Assembly (NCBI GenBank): GCA_013398175.1
Contig: VZRZ01003213.1
Location: 787,531-851,530, forward strand
Direction: 5' to 3'
Source of the DNA: Climacteris rufus
Taxonomy: Eukaryota > Chordata > Aves > Passeriformes > Climacteridae
Length of the DNA: 64,000 nt
Below are positions 1 through 11,878 of the stretch, one piece after another. The position numbers and the translations under genes were made by a program. The notes beneath the pieces were generated by a model that did not search any database, was not told the origin of the DNA, and was given only the letters and a program-made list of their open reading frames with translations. Within the stretch, counting starts at the first letter, position 1. Each line of letters starts with the position of its first letter.

Positions 1-1975
1 GGAGCTCTCAAAGGTCCTTTCCAAATTTAGCAGCGTCTTCTTTGCATCTCCCCAGAGCTCAAGGTGTTCATATATATATAACTGCAAAACTTTGTATGGC
101 ATAAGATACAGAGATTTTGTAAGATGAACTGTTAATCATTGTCAATCCTTCACACAGGTAATTATTCTCAGTAATTATTTGTACAAATATTAAAATAAAA
201 GTATTTCTAAATGCTAGTTTTGTTGAAGCAAGAGACATTCTCAAAAGTCATGTTACACATTGAATGTGCAGTTTGCTCAGAATATTTTTTATTTCTGCTT
301 GTGTATGTCCTGTGGTGTCTGAGAGTACAGTTTAGGGAAAGGCAAGTGTAGGCTCCACTGAAATCAGCAGTCCTGGCTTGTCCCATCTTTGACAGAGCAT
401 TTCAGCTGTCTCAGTCACCTGCATCAGAAAGCTGAAAAATACTACAGGAAAACAAAAATGGAAGTTGTCTGCCTGGTGCAACTGCCTAAACCATTTCATC
501 AGTGCCAGTGCAGGTAGGGAGAGGAGACTGGTTTGTCTTTTCCACCAACAGCCCACACTGGTTTTACCTAAATGAATCAGGAAGCTGTATTCTAAGAAAG
601 CAAATGACCAGTTTTACTTGTAGGATAGATACAAGATTTAAGAGATACAAGATACAAGAAAGAGATTACTCTTGTCATTTAACAACTCTTTTAGGTAAAG
701 TGCCTGGCACTATTCTGTGAAATTTATATAGCTCCTGAGCAAACTTAATTATCCTGCTTTCTTAGGCCCTCTAGATTACTACACTGATACTTCATCTTTT
801 TAGTCTGTGATTTTTCTCTTGTTTTCCTAGGGAATTTTGTCTATGTTGTTTCATTTGCTTTGTGGTCTTTAATTGAAAGGTTGGATAGCATATGAAAGCA
901 GGGGTGGAGGTAGGAGTTCTCTACCTGTCACACAGAACAGACGGGGCTGAGTGGTATCTTGGTTTGTGCAAAAGCAAATTCTGATCTCCGTCCTGCCCTT
1001 ATGGAGGCTGAGGAGCCTGCACAGGCAAATGCCGTACTTGCTGTAAATGTACACCATCATCGGCTTTTGCTGACAGCTTCAGTCAGCTGGCACAAGAAGC
1101 TTCACAACCCCAGGCAACTTTTGATTATCCATAACTTAAATGCTTTAGCATTCTGGAAATAAAGACCTACAGCTTAAACTTGGCACAGGGCTCTATGGGA
1201 AACCAGTGAAGCACAAGGGACAACAGAAGGCAAGGAAGTTCAGGCAGTGTAGCCAAGGAGACACCCAGGTGCATTGCAGCTAGTTATCTGGTGCTTTTCT
1301 GTCTGAGTCTCACAAGCCTGTGTAAGTACATCACATTGCTGTTTCAAATAGGATTCAGGAGGGGAATGCAGTGCCAAAGCCAAGCTGGCACTTCTGAGAG
1401 GCCAGGGCACGTCACTTGGAGAAAATGTACAGTATTGCTGCTTGAAATGTCAGTATTTGGGTAGAGTCCAGTTGTGGGTTTGCTTGCAGTTTAAGTACGC
1501 AAATGAAATGGCTGTGATTATGAACTTTCTCCTTTTATCTTGATGTAGTCTGGTATAATTTTGTTCCTTGTCATTTATCACATTAGAGACACAGATCTAT
1601 CAGGTGAATGACAAGTAAGTAGTCAACTTTATTTTGATGATAAAGAATATTGCAAAGTATGTCTTTCTCTTCTTTGGTATCTGTAACTTTGCAAAAATCC
1701 AACTAAGCATGACCCTGTGAAAGTAATCTGATGGCTCAATACTAGATTTTCCATTAATTCTTTAAAGATACTTGCTTCCAGAAAAGGTCAATTAAGTGCA
1801 TTTTCTGCCATGAAGATGATACTACTGTGGTACGAGTATGCCCTCATTAAGGATAAAGAGTATTGTTGCCTCTAGACTTCGTATATGAAAAACATTACTA
1901 CAATCTCTTGGTACTTCAAGTTTGGTGGTTACTTACTTGGGGTTTTTTGTTTCTTTTTTCTTTTTTATTAAATAG
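1..1975 (+). other. KITLG: KITLG intron 1, 3' part
   Basis: This is the end of the intron that precedes coding exon 2. It finishes with a T-rich tract and a TAG acceptor just before position 1976. No open frame here resembles a known protein, and I see no repeat family I can name. Exon 1, which in birds and mammals encodes the 5'UTR and the first five residues, is not present and must lie upstream of the window. Confidence 0.8.
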
Positions 1976-2089
1976 ACTTGGATTATCACTTGCTTTTGTC
2001 TTCAGCTACTCCTACTTAATCCTCTTGTCAAAGCCCAGAGTTCCTGCGGGAATCCAGTCACAGATGATGTGAATGATATTGCAAAATTG
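1976..2089 (+). CDS. KITLG: KITLG exon 2: signal peptide and start of mature stem cell factor
   Basis: KITLG is the ligand of the receptor tyrosine kinase KIT and supports melanocytes, germ cells, haematopoietic stem cells and mast cells. This exon has 38 codons, phase 0 at both ends. It begins [10 protein letters not shown], runs through a leucine-rich signal-peptide core, and reaches the predicted mature start QSSCGN (residues 26-31 if exon 1 adds five residues). The cysteine in QSSC matches Cys4 of mature mammalian SCF, which pairs with the third conserved cysteine. The acceptor is AATAG before ACTTGG and the donor is TTG followed by GTAAGT. A second AG at 2004-2005 could be mistaken for the acceptor, but the upstream one restores the known signal peptide. 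The start codon is in exon 1, outside the window. Confidence 0.95.
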
Positions 2090-2739
2090 GTAAGTATATT
2101 TTATTTTACATTATAATTTATGTTAAACAATAGTCAGTATCTAAGAGCACTTACATTTCTAAGCAAAGTTAGTATATCTATATTAGAACCAGGGGAATAT
2201 TAAAAAAAATCATCAAATCTGTTACTTGAACAAAATCTTTTTTGCAGTGACTGGAGAGTAGTTTCAATGTTCATTGAAGAGATGACCTTGACCAAGATGG
2301 AGTGTATGTACCTATGTAGTTTCCTCAATCCAAACTTCAATAAAAATTGTCAAAAGGCTTTATTTTCTCAGACATTCTCTCAAATCAGATTGTTTCCCAT
2401 GCAGATGGAAGATTATTGTCTTTGTGTTACTGACTTGCGTGGAGCAGACTGGTGGCAAACACACCTGAATTGAACCAGAAGTCTTTAGCTTGTGTATATG
2501 AAAGACTAGTGCCATATATAAAAATAGTATGATATTAGACATCATTGTAGCAATCCAGGCAATAATGATTGAACAGCTTTTGCAGTCTTTCGTGAGTGGG
2601 TTACACTCACTAAATTTTTCTCTATTTGCTGTACCCAGAAGTTTAAGTCTGAAGGACTCCCAGCTTCATATAAAAACTAAATTAATTTCAGGAGATTTTA
2701 ACTGTAACTTAATTGACCATTGCAATAACCTGAAAAATT

Positions 2740-2980
2740 GCATCTCCGTGTATTACCGGGATGCCTGTTATTACGGCTTATCCCGGCTTATCAGCCGAAG
2801 ACGCAGAAATAATGAGAGCCGGAGTCCGAATGTGTTCTCGTGTTCAGAGCAAGGGCGGAAAAGGGGGGAAACCCACCTTCGTTTAATTGTTATATACACT
2901 TTTAGAAATCACAGATCATTGGAGAAAGTTAACACTTTCGTCTCTAACTATATTGGTTACAAGAAGTGTCCGTCAAAAGG
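2740..2980. other. CpG-dense block of unknown origin inside KITLG intron 2
   Basis: I count 13 CpG dinucleotides between 2747 and 2971, while the surrounding intron has almost none. The block has the direct repeat CGGCTTATC at 2774-2782 and 2784-2792, a purine run AAAAGGGGGGAAA near 2860, and a TATATAA-like sequence on the minus strand near 2891. A 167-codon open frame spans it on the + strand, but I recognise no protein in it. It could be a young LTR fragment in minus orientation (the left edge would be TGTTATTACGG at 2766) or an unmethylated regulatory island. I could not find convincing target-site duplications. Confidence 0.4.
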
Positions 2981-3949
2981 ATCTGTGTCCCTGGGAAAGG
3001 AATGTAAAAAGATAATTTTTACAACAACATAGCTATGTTTACAGAATCTCGTCCTTGAGACTGTTTAACAGAGAAAACTAGCTATTTTACAGTGAAAAAT
3101 GGGCAACATCCGTGTGAAGCCAGTTGGTGTTTAACTCCACTGAAGTTAATAGTTATGCTTACTTGCAGTAGTGCAGGATATAACACCAAAGTTTTTAAGA
3201 AATAATATATACTGAACACTTAACAAGCATATCTTCATCTACATATTAAATCTAGCTGAAAATTGTGACTTCATTATGGGAAAACAGTTGCAACATTATC
3301 GAACACTTAAATTGGAGTCTTTAGCATTTGCTGCCAGTGCAGTGTTCTTAACTTCTTTTCTTTGGTCCTTTTTGTATACATTGGCACACAGTGTAAATCC
3401 CTAGGTGTGCTCTATAGTCCTACTCAAATGTTTAGTGCTTCAAATTAGTCCCTGTAGGCAGAATTTTGAAGTATTGGCATATTTATTCCAGATAATATTT
3501 CATCTCTTGGAAGAGTATTAAGCTTTGATGTAAACCTGTTGAAAGCATGCAAGAACAACAAGAACAACAGAATTCCTGTGAGGGCTGGTGAAATTGTGCA
3601 GTGCAGGGTTAGCAATAGCCTTTTTACAATTATGTGTCCTCAGAACAAATGCTTTAATTTTCCCTTTATTACAGTTTAAGCTTCAAGAATGTATAAATAC
3701 AGGTTACAAAAAATGTGCAAGCAGCTTGAATAATCACACTGTCCACGTTATATTGTTCTGCTGCTGCCAAGCCTGAGCAGAGTGGGGTGGGGCTGAGCTC
3801 CTACGGACACTCCTCCATGAGGATGCTATATGGTCCTTCTCCTGACTTAGACCCATATCTTTTAGATCTCCCTACAAATGCACATTCGGGTGGAGTTAAC
3901 CAGCAAATTCAAAGCTACTTTGGGTTGGAGAAATAACAGAGACATGCAG

Positions 3950-3986
3950 AAAATACAAAGAAATACAAAGAAAATACAAAGAAAAA
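3950..3986. repeat. Short tandem repeat, unit about AAATACAAAG
   Basis: Three to four imperfect copies of an A-rich 10-11 base unit (AAATACAAAG) follow one another. This looks like an ordinary minisatellite-like expansion with no obvious function. Confidence 0.7.
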
Positions 3987-4598
3987 ACACATTGATTCTC
4001 TCTATTTTGAGTTGCATGAGTTTTTCTGAGAATGTTTTGAGGAAAGTCTTTCTCCCTGTTTTGTCTGTGTTAATATTTGCAAAAAGTATGTCAATAAAAT
4101 CACTTGAGAATTAAAAGGGTAAGGTAAAAAAAAGTTTAGTACTTTTTTTTATTTATCAATTTAGTATAAGAACTCTTGGTTTCAATTAATGTGACTATAT
4201 TGCATGTTGGTCATTCTCTTTTGAAATTCTACAACTTGATGTTGAGAACAAAATGAAAAAAATGCATAAGGTTTAAAGTACTTTTAAAACAAAACTGCAT
4301 TAGCTGTCAGTGTGAATATAAGAAGGGAGAAGTCCACAGAGAATATTGACTGATCACACTACTTTGTAGCAAGTACAGTTTTTTTATGCTCTATGGACTA
4401 TATCCTTACTACATATAAAAAGGACTCCAAGATGATATTGTTTCAGGAGTCCCTACAACTCTTGTAAATTACGGTAAAAATTTTGTACCATTTCTGCTTT
4501 TTGAAACACAATATACTCATTGAATTAAGGAATGATACTCTGATGACGTGTCTTCAGAGTAAGATATTGCACCCATAGGTGGTTGGGTTCTTTATCAG

Positions 4599-5625
4599 GA
4601 TCATGGAATCATTAAGGCCTCCAAGACAGAGCCCAGCCTTCGACCAAGCACCACCATGCCAACTAAGCCATAGCACTAAGTACAGCATCCATATGTTTCT
4701 TAAACACCTCCAGGAATGGCGACCCCACCATTTCCCTGGGCAGCCATTATTTCTTGTCCCAGGAGGAGAGCCTGTCCCCCATCCTGTTACAACCTCTTTT
4801 CCAGGTAGTTGTTGAGAGTAATAACATCTCTCTTGAGCCTCCTTTTCTCCAGGGTACACAATCTCTTAGCCACTCCTCATATGATTCACTCTCTAGACCC
4901 TTCCCCAGCTTCACAGGCCTTCTCTGTCATCCTTCTTGTAGTGAAGGGCCCAGAACTGGACACAGGACTCACATTATGGCCTCACAAGTGCCAAGCACAG
5001 GGGGACAATCACTTCCCTGGTCCTGCTGGCCACACTCTTTCTGATACAGGCCAGGATGCCATTGGCCTTCTTGGCCACCTGGGTACACATTGGATCATTT
5101 TCAGCTGGCTGCCAACTAGCACCCCCAGGTCCTTTTCCTTCAAACAGCCACTGTTCCCCCAGCCTGTAGCACAGGGTAGAGTTGTTGGCACAAATGCAGG
5201 ACCTAGGACTTAGCCGTATTGAACCTCAGACAATTGGTCCCAGTCCACCAATCCAACCAAGTCCCTCTGCAGAGCCTTCCTACCCTCCCACAGATCAAAT
5301 CTGCTGCCCAACTTAATGTCATCTGTGAACTGACTGAGGGTGTCCTTGATCACCTTGTCCAGATCATCAATAAAGATTTTAAACTGATATTGGCTGACCC
5401 CAATAGTGAGCCCTGGTGAACACCACTGGTGACCAGCCCATCACCTGGATGTGGTGCCATTCATCATCAGTCTCTGGGCCCGGCCATCCAGCCAGTTTTG
5501 ACCCAACAAAAGGTGTTCCTGTCCAGAGCATGAGCTGCCAGCTTCTCCAGGAGCATGCTGTGGGAGACAGTATCAAAGGCTTTACTGAAGTCCAGGTAGA
5601 CAAAATCCCCAGCCTTTCCCTCTGA
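4599..5625 (-). mobile_element. CR1 LINE, 5'-truncated 3' end, antisense to KITLG
   Basis: Read on the minus strand, this stretch has the features of the 3' kilobase of a chicken-repeat-1 non-LTR retrotransposon. These are the reverse transcriptase C-terminal region (frame reading like QVAKKANGILACIRKSVA), followed by the typical 3' end with TGGAGGTGTTTAAGAAAC and a terminal ATGATTCCATGATCC. The 5' part is missing, as in most CR1 copies, which arise by incomplete target-primed reverse transcription. Frames are broken, so it is not mobile. The 101-134 codon open frames on either strand here are by-products of CR1 sequence, not genes. The edges are approximate. Confidence 0.88.
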
Positions 5626-8159
5626 CTGGAGATCCTATTGGCCTTCACTGATCCAAGGAATCTGTGCCCATAGAATATAGGGTCTTTAATAAACATTCTC
5701 CCCTTTCACACTGAGAATAAATTGTAGCCCAGATGATTTAACAGGAGTGTTGCATGTACAGTTATTACCCGTAGTTATTATGATGTTATCCACAAGTCCT
5801 GTCACACTTGGCACACTTGGTGATACAATATTTGTTCCTAAATGCTTTATTCTCAGTCAGACTGTCATGTTCTTTAACCCTTTGTGTCCATAGTCATGAG
5901 TATAATCTGTGTGCAATAAACTATCTGTTCAGGGGTAATATGCAAATCCCATCACTTAGCTTAGGATATTGGCCTCTCGACCTCCTGTCTCATCACAAAT
6001 TCTTATACATCGGCCTAGATTCAGTTTGGCCTGAATCCTCCACTTAGGCAGACTATGATCTCTTCACCTCCCCAAAATGTTAGCCTTTCCTGGGCCATTT
6101 CTCCTCACAGTAAAGCTATATGGCCATCTTTCCCCAGTCATTCAGGTCTATAACAAAGGTGTCTGGTTTGGCTCTTGATGCTTCGTCGATTCTTCAAAGT
6201 TCACTTTTAAAACCTTCATTGTTTTTCCTGTCATAATAGGGGAAAATGGGTTTTTTTGTAGCTTTCTGGCCATACAAGTACATTTTTCTTCCAAATTCTT
6301 GGTGGATAAAAATCCAATCTATGAAAAATCTTTTTCTAACTTCAACTTTGTAGTTTTGCTCTTCTGTTGGTTAACATACTACTCTGACCCTTTATCTTCT
6401 ACTTATTTCCTTCAAGCTGTTCTTCCTTTTCTTTCACTCTCAGTAGTAAGCTTCTTGGATTTATCTTCAAAGGTACTGTTAACACTGCCTGTGTTGTCAT
6501 AACACATGCTGAGTTTGCCCTCAGCTTCTCCTCATTATTTCCATGGTATCTGTTACACTGTTTGTGGCTGCAGGAAAGATGCTCCTGATGAACTCCAGGC
6601 AGATTCTCATCCTCTTCCTATCTCATGCTAAAATTCTTTGCAGCAGGAATCCATGTCCCTCCTTTTGCTTTTTGCCCCCTATGTTCCCACCCCCCACACT
6701 TCTACTGTAGTGCACCTACAGTTTGCAAAACAGTGCCACAATTCCCTACAATGTAGTCTGTGTTTATTTGGTACTGAGTTTGCTCCAAGTACTGTAAACC
6801 CCCCTATATTACTTGTAGAAAACTCCTGAACATGACTATGGCTGTGTTCTGCTCAATTTTATTATATTATAGGGTTATGAGAAGAACATACCTCGGTCAA
6901 GACCTCTGTGAATATAGACCTGGAATGTGTACTAAGCTTAAGCCTTTGGAGAATAAGTAAGGCAAGCTGTGCAGTGCCTGAAAATGTGGGTCATTTGCCT
7001 AATCAACTTTATGTTGAGTAATAAATTGAGGACAGATGTGTGGCATAACTTGTTTTCAATGGTCTTAATCTGGATTTTCACTGGCATCGTGCTAGACTTA
7101 CACCAGAAGATAGAATTGGAAAGAAAGACCAAATTCAATAAGGGTTTTGAGCATTAATCAATCTAAGATGAAACCATACTGGTATCTGTTAAAAAAAAAA
7201 TTACTTGTATTTTCTGTAAGATTAAATTTATTCACATCTAAGTAATATAATCTTGTCATATGAAGAATGTGTCCTAAGTAAAATGACTTTAGGAAGTAAA
7301 GAACAATTGAACAATCATTTTTATTTGTTTTTCAATAGTGAGAACTTTAAAAGAGCAAAATTTCATACCTATAGAGAATGATAGTATTTTGAGAGTGTTC
7401 ATTCTGCACTACTAATCACTTGAACTCCTGCTTCTATTTTAATGAAGATGTCTGGAGGGAAACACATTACTTGATGAACAAATGTTCCGTATTATGAAAC
7501 TGTAATTGCAGCACCTGTCAATAAAGTCTGTCCCCATTGTTCTTTTCAGCACAGTAAGTCAGCAGAAAGCTGCGTTGCTGTAACTGTGAATTTGATTTTG
7601 CACAAGAATTAGGAATCTGTTGTATATATGTTTGTTACATATGAACATCAAACCTACATATAAAGAGAATTTTCACTGAGCTGTGCAGTATATACAGAAT
7701 ATACCTATATATTTTTGCTTCATCCATTAACAAAATCTAAGATACCTCTTCTTCCCTGAACTACTTCTCTAAAGCAATTTTCTTTTGAATTTTGAAAGCC
7801 CAAACAATAGGCAGGATTTACTGATTATGTTCCTTCTTTGAGACATGCTTTCACATTACATCTTTGCTGTAAATATGTACTTTACACTCTCTGCAACATT
7901 TTATTTTTATTTTTAAATAGCTCTAGCTCTCCTGAGTGAAGGGGTTACAAAAAATCATCCAGTGTTGTTATGCTGCAAATAATCTGCCACTATGACTGTA
8001 AAAAGTGTGAATGGAAATCCGTTATCATGTTGTCTTAAGCCAAATGATGAAGATTCTATTAACTGCTTCATTAGCAGATGAGATAGGGTAGATTTCAGAG
8101 ATGACAGACAGACACTGGAAGCTCCTGCAGGAAAAGAAAAGCCAGGGAAGCAATAAGGA

Positions 8160-8465
8160 AGACAAAGAGCTGGAGAGGGACTTTTGACAAGGGCCTGTAG
8201 TAATAGGACAAGGGGCTCTAAACTAAAAGAGAGAAAGTTTAGATTAGATATAAGGAAGAAATTATTTACTGTGAGGGTGGTCAGGCGCTGGAGCATGTTG
8301 CCCAGAGAAATTGTGGATGGCCCTTCCCTGGAAGTGTCAGGACCAAGTTGGATGGGGTTCTGAGCAACCTGCTGTAATGGAAGATGTCCCTGTCCATGGC
8401 AAAGGGTTGGACTAGATGATCTGTAAGGTCCCTTCCAACTCAAACCATTTTATGATTCTATGAAA
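8160..8465 (+). mobile_element. CR1 LINE 3' end fragment, sense to KITLG
   Basis: About 300 bases match the CR1 3' end: GGGCCTGTAGTAATAGGACAAGG, the AGGAAGAAATTATTTACTGTGAGGGTGGT segment, GGTTGGACTAGATGATCTGT, CCTTCCAACTCAAACCATTTTATG and a final ATTCTATGA repeat unit. Only the last part of the element is present, so it is a dead 5'-truncated copy. The 162-codon open frame on the opposite strand over this interval is an artefact of the repeat. Confidence 0.9.
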
Positions 8466-8982
8466 AGAATAGGAAAAGGGAAACAGAGAGAAATGGGAGG
8501 TAGAAATTATATCCAAAAGGAAAGTATGTTTTTTCCCATCATATGCTTCAGAGTTAATAAGAAAACACTGACAATGGAAAATGTTCATTTTTACTTTATT
8601 AACATACTTTATCTTTGATATGTGTATAAAAAAATTATTTCTATGCTTGTCGCCTTATAATTTTCATAACAGAATTTTCATTTCATTCATTCAACAGAAT
8701 TTCAATAAAGAGGATTTTCAAGAACAGTAACCCTCATCTCTCATGTCTACTGTTGCAATGAAAGATTAGTTTATGGAACTCAAATCACTTTTACATCATT
8801 TTTTTATCTCCCCATCTATGTGACCGTGAGCATATTTTTAAAGCATATTTGCATTATGCAATGTTAACAGTGCTATATTAAATATTCAGATCTATCTGTG
8901 TCAAAAGTAATCTTACATTCCCTAGTTTGAGATTTTGTTACAACTGGGAATGTAGCACTTAATGTTGGTTTTATATGGATTT

Positions 8983-9006
8983 AAAGACATATGTATATAT
9001 GTCTTT
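8983..9006. repeat. AT-rich inverted repeat
   Basis: AAAGACATAT and ATATGTCTTT form a perfect 10-base inverted repeat around a 4-base centre (GTAT). A further ATATGTCTTTATATATG follows directly. It is likely a simple AT-rich palindrome in intron 2. Confidence 0.75.
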
Positions 9007-9309
9007 TTATATGTCTTTATATATGCTCTTCACCTTTTCTCAGAGCCTATTAGGATTTCTACAATCACGCACACCCACTAAATCAGAGAAAAATTTTGTG
9101 ACATTTTAATTGCAGTGCAGGGTTCTTTTAGTTCTATACATTCCTTTCTAAGATTATCAGTTGACATTCTCTATAATCATCAAAACTGTTACTCCTGTTT
9201 AAACCAAGGTAAGTCAGGCAGGCAGGTGTTTTGTGGCCCCCCAAATTTGTCACTGTACTTAAGGACTTGAATAGAAGAACTTATGAAAAAAAACATTCCA
9301 GGACTCAGG

Positions 9310-9349
9310 TAGTTTCAAGGGACTTTCTAGTTTCAAGTAGTTTCAAGTT
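9310..9349. repeat. Short tandem repeat of AGTTTCAAG
   Basis: The unit AGTTTCAAG occurs three times within 40 bases in intron 2. I see no functional signal here. Confidence 0.7.
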
Positions 9350-11566
9350 CTTTTCTAAATACCTTTGCTTAGGCAGGTCAGAGCTCCTTTGTCATCTGCT
9401 CCTTGTTGGAAGCCACAGCAGTCAGGCACTCTGCACAGAGTGGGTGTGCAGCGTCCATTCATTCCTTTCAGGATCATTTCAGCAGATGAAAATCATGTAC
9501 TTGGGTTTGGATCACAGTCTTGGTGGTTAGTGTTCAACAAAATTTAAAGATTCATTTCAGGAAAGCAAGAGAGTATAAAATGCAGATCTAGTATAGACAT
9601 AGCCTTCACTCTTACATCAGGGGCTTTACCCTGTTTTCTGTGCCTTAGTTGGAAAGTCCAAGTGAGACACAAATGTAACTCCCTCGCTTTGACTGAGATC
9701 TATCATTTACCAGGAGAGCATCTGACATGTGGAGTTCAGTCAACAAAACTTTAACAAGTTTCATCTTCAGGCAGGGCATATATTTTCTCTTTGACACTCC
9801 CTGCTCAGTGATCTTCATTTTTAGTTGTAAATTCAAAAATATCTTATCTGATTCACAGTCTGTCGAGGAGAAAAATATCTGAGGCTGAGCTGTATTCTCC
9901 AGCTCCGATTGAGAAGATGTAAGAGCTCTTGGGCAGTTAAATTTTTTTAACTGTGCATGAAAAGTGCTTGACAGGCTCTGATGCAGGGAAAGTAGATTGC
10001 ATGCATAATGCATATAAATGCTTGTAGAGTTCATTGATATGGAACAAATTAAATCTCCCAGTGACCTTTCTTAAAGAACAGTGGTTTTCCTGGCGTTGCT
10101 AAGTATGGAATCCCTCTAGAGTGATTATGGGAAACTTTGCACACAGAGTAGCATCTTCACTATCTGTGCTGCTTGAAGTGCTGCTAATCCTACCTCTCTA
10201 GGCATGCAAAGGAAGCTAGGAGAAAAAAGGATTACCTATTAGTATGTCATGATGCCATGATGTTTTAAAGAAAGGAATAACAGACAAAAAATTTGGATGA
10301 GAATTTAGGATAAATCAGATACTTTAAAGAAAGAACAAATATATTGGAATATTTTTCAGTATTTAGAGCACCTTGGATCAACCCCCAAAATGTCTGTTAA
10401 TAGAAATCATTATATAGAGAATTTTAGTGATGCTTCTGCTTTGGAAATGTGTAGGTATAAAAATAAAAAAAAAGAAACAAAACTGATTTATGGAGAGGAA
10501 TTTACCAGAATCATTTGTATAGTAACTCTTTTTTAAAGCTGTAGGAGAAAGATAGATGTCATTGAGCTGAAAGATTGTGGCTTAGCCCACATAAATTTAG
10601 AAAATTCACTTGTGTTTGGATTATAAGTATTGGCCTTGGTCATCCCTAGTACCATAACATTTTGAAATAACTGTTTTAAGTTTTCATTAAAACAAAATTT
10701 TAATTAACAAATAAAACATTATGTTTTGTCAAACAAAATGCTACCTAAAAATGGCACAGGGGAAAAAGAAAATCCCTGTGCTGGTTGCTATAGCAGCAGA
10801 ATGAAAAGCAGTCATAACAGAATGATCTTTAACCTGAAGGAGAAATGCTTTTGCACCAAAGGAGCTATGTTTGTGCGTATTGGTTTTGACTACATGGATT
10901 TCAAACTAGGATGAGAAATATCAATTGACTCTTTCATTGATACAAAAGGAAATAGATTTACTCTATCATTAAGCATCATTTTATGGGTAAACCTTTTGAA
11001 AAAAATACTTGAAAAGACTGGATTTGTGGCAGTCCAATGACAGCTCAGCACATTCCCCAGATGTTCAACTGTGTCTCACAGTAGTGTTGGATCCCATCTG
11101 TGGCAGATTGTATTGTATTATTCAGTGGGAACCTGCTTCCGCTCCTTGTCTTTGCTGCAGCACACTCTGTGCTTACCCACATCTGCAAAGCTGCACTCAG
11201 CTTACGTGTGTGGAAGCTCTCCTTTGCCCCAGGACATTGCTATGATATAATTATACTGCTCATCATTAGTAAAGAGGCACAACTTCAAAGTTAAAGTTGT
11301 GCTCAAGTGTTTTTCTGACCTGGTACATAACTAAGCACAAGGCAGACAAGCTTTTACGTTCAGATGCATGTTGAATTTGGAAATTATTTTAAGGAAAAGA
11401 GGGCTAGATACTTCTGGGTTCTCTACTTCCTACAGTAGAAATTGTCATGTAAACACTTCAAGGCATTACAAGATGGAAAGGCGATGGAGTTTCTATAGTA
11501 ATGAGCAACCTCAGATCACTTCTCCTTAACCCACTGTTGACTTTAGTTCTCCTGGGAAGCGGTAAT

Positions 11567-11592
11567 GATCAGATCTGATCTGATCAGATCTG
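11567..11592. repeat. GATCT/GATCA palindromic pentamer array
   Basis: Five consecutive GATC pentamers (GATCA, GATCT, GATCT, GATCA, GATCT) form nested palindromes about 220 bases upstream of exon 3. Confidence 0.85.
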
Positions 11593-11815
11593 GGCATATT
11601 ACGCAGATCTGGAAAGATGATTCACTTGGGAGCAAATAAGGGTCAATAGCAGTTCCATAGGAAACTGAGTATGTGAGTAACCTTTCTTGCCTGCATCTGG
11701 TAAATTACTGAAAATCTGTGCTGAATATTTGATAGATTTTGTTGAATGCAGTAATGGAAATTAAATCTTACTTTGTGTAGGTAGTAATAACATTTTTATT
11801 ATCTGTTTATTGTAG

Positions 11816-11878
11816 GTTGGAAATCTCCCAAATGATTATATGATAACCCTTAAATATGTCCCGAAGATGGATAGTCTG
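11816..11878 (+). CDS. KITLG: KITLG exon 3
   Basis: This exon has 21 codons, phase 0 at both ends, encoding residues about 44-64 (reads VGNLPNDYMITLKYVPKMDS). It covers the first helix region and the following loop of the four-helix-bundle cytokine core, which contributes to KIT binding in mammalian SCF. The acceptor is TTGTAG and the donor is CTG followed by GTATGT. The sequence is nearly invariant relative to chicken SCF as I recall it. Confidence 0.95.

Larger units (their letters stand above)
2090..11815 (+). other. KITLG: KITLG intron 2
   Basis: This is the longest intron in the window (9.7 kb). It runs from GTAAGT after exon 2 to TTGTAG before exon 3. It contains a CpG-dense block near 2740-2980, two CR1 LINE ends (4599-5625 and 8160-8465), short tandem repeats at 3950-3986 and 9310-9349, an AT-rich inverted repeat at 8983-9006 and a GATCT repeat at 11567-11592. 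The rest is AT-rich with no supported gene. Confidence 0.9.

Noticed and set aside
2006..2089. Exon 2 starting at the AG at 2004-2005
   Set aside because: Using the AG at 1974-1975 restores [10 protein letters not shown], the conserved signal-peptide start that follows exon 1 in KITLG, and keeps phase 0. The inner AG lies within coding sequence.
2529..3032. 167-codon open frame on the + strand in intron 2, the longest frame outside the retroviral pol
   Set aside because: It spans the CpG-dense block and AT-rich flanks, has no recognisable domain, lies in an intron and shows no splice or start context. Its length can be explained by the loss of stop codons in the GC-rich block.
4554..5213. 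Open frames of 78-134 codons on both strands as possible genes
   Set aside because: They coincide with the CR1 LINE end and are read mainly antisense to it.
7955..8443. 162-codon minus-strand frame
   Set aside because: It is largely antisense to a CR1 3' end and has no protein family features.
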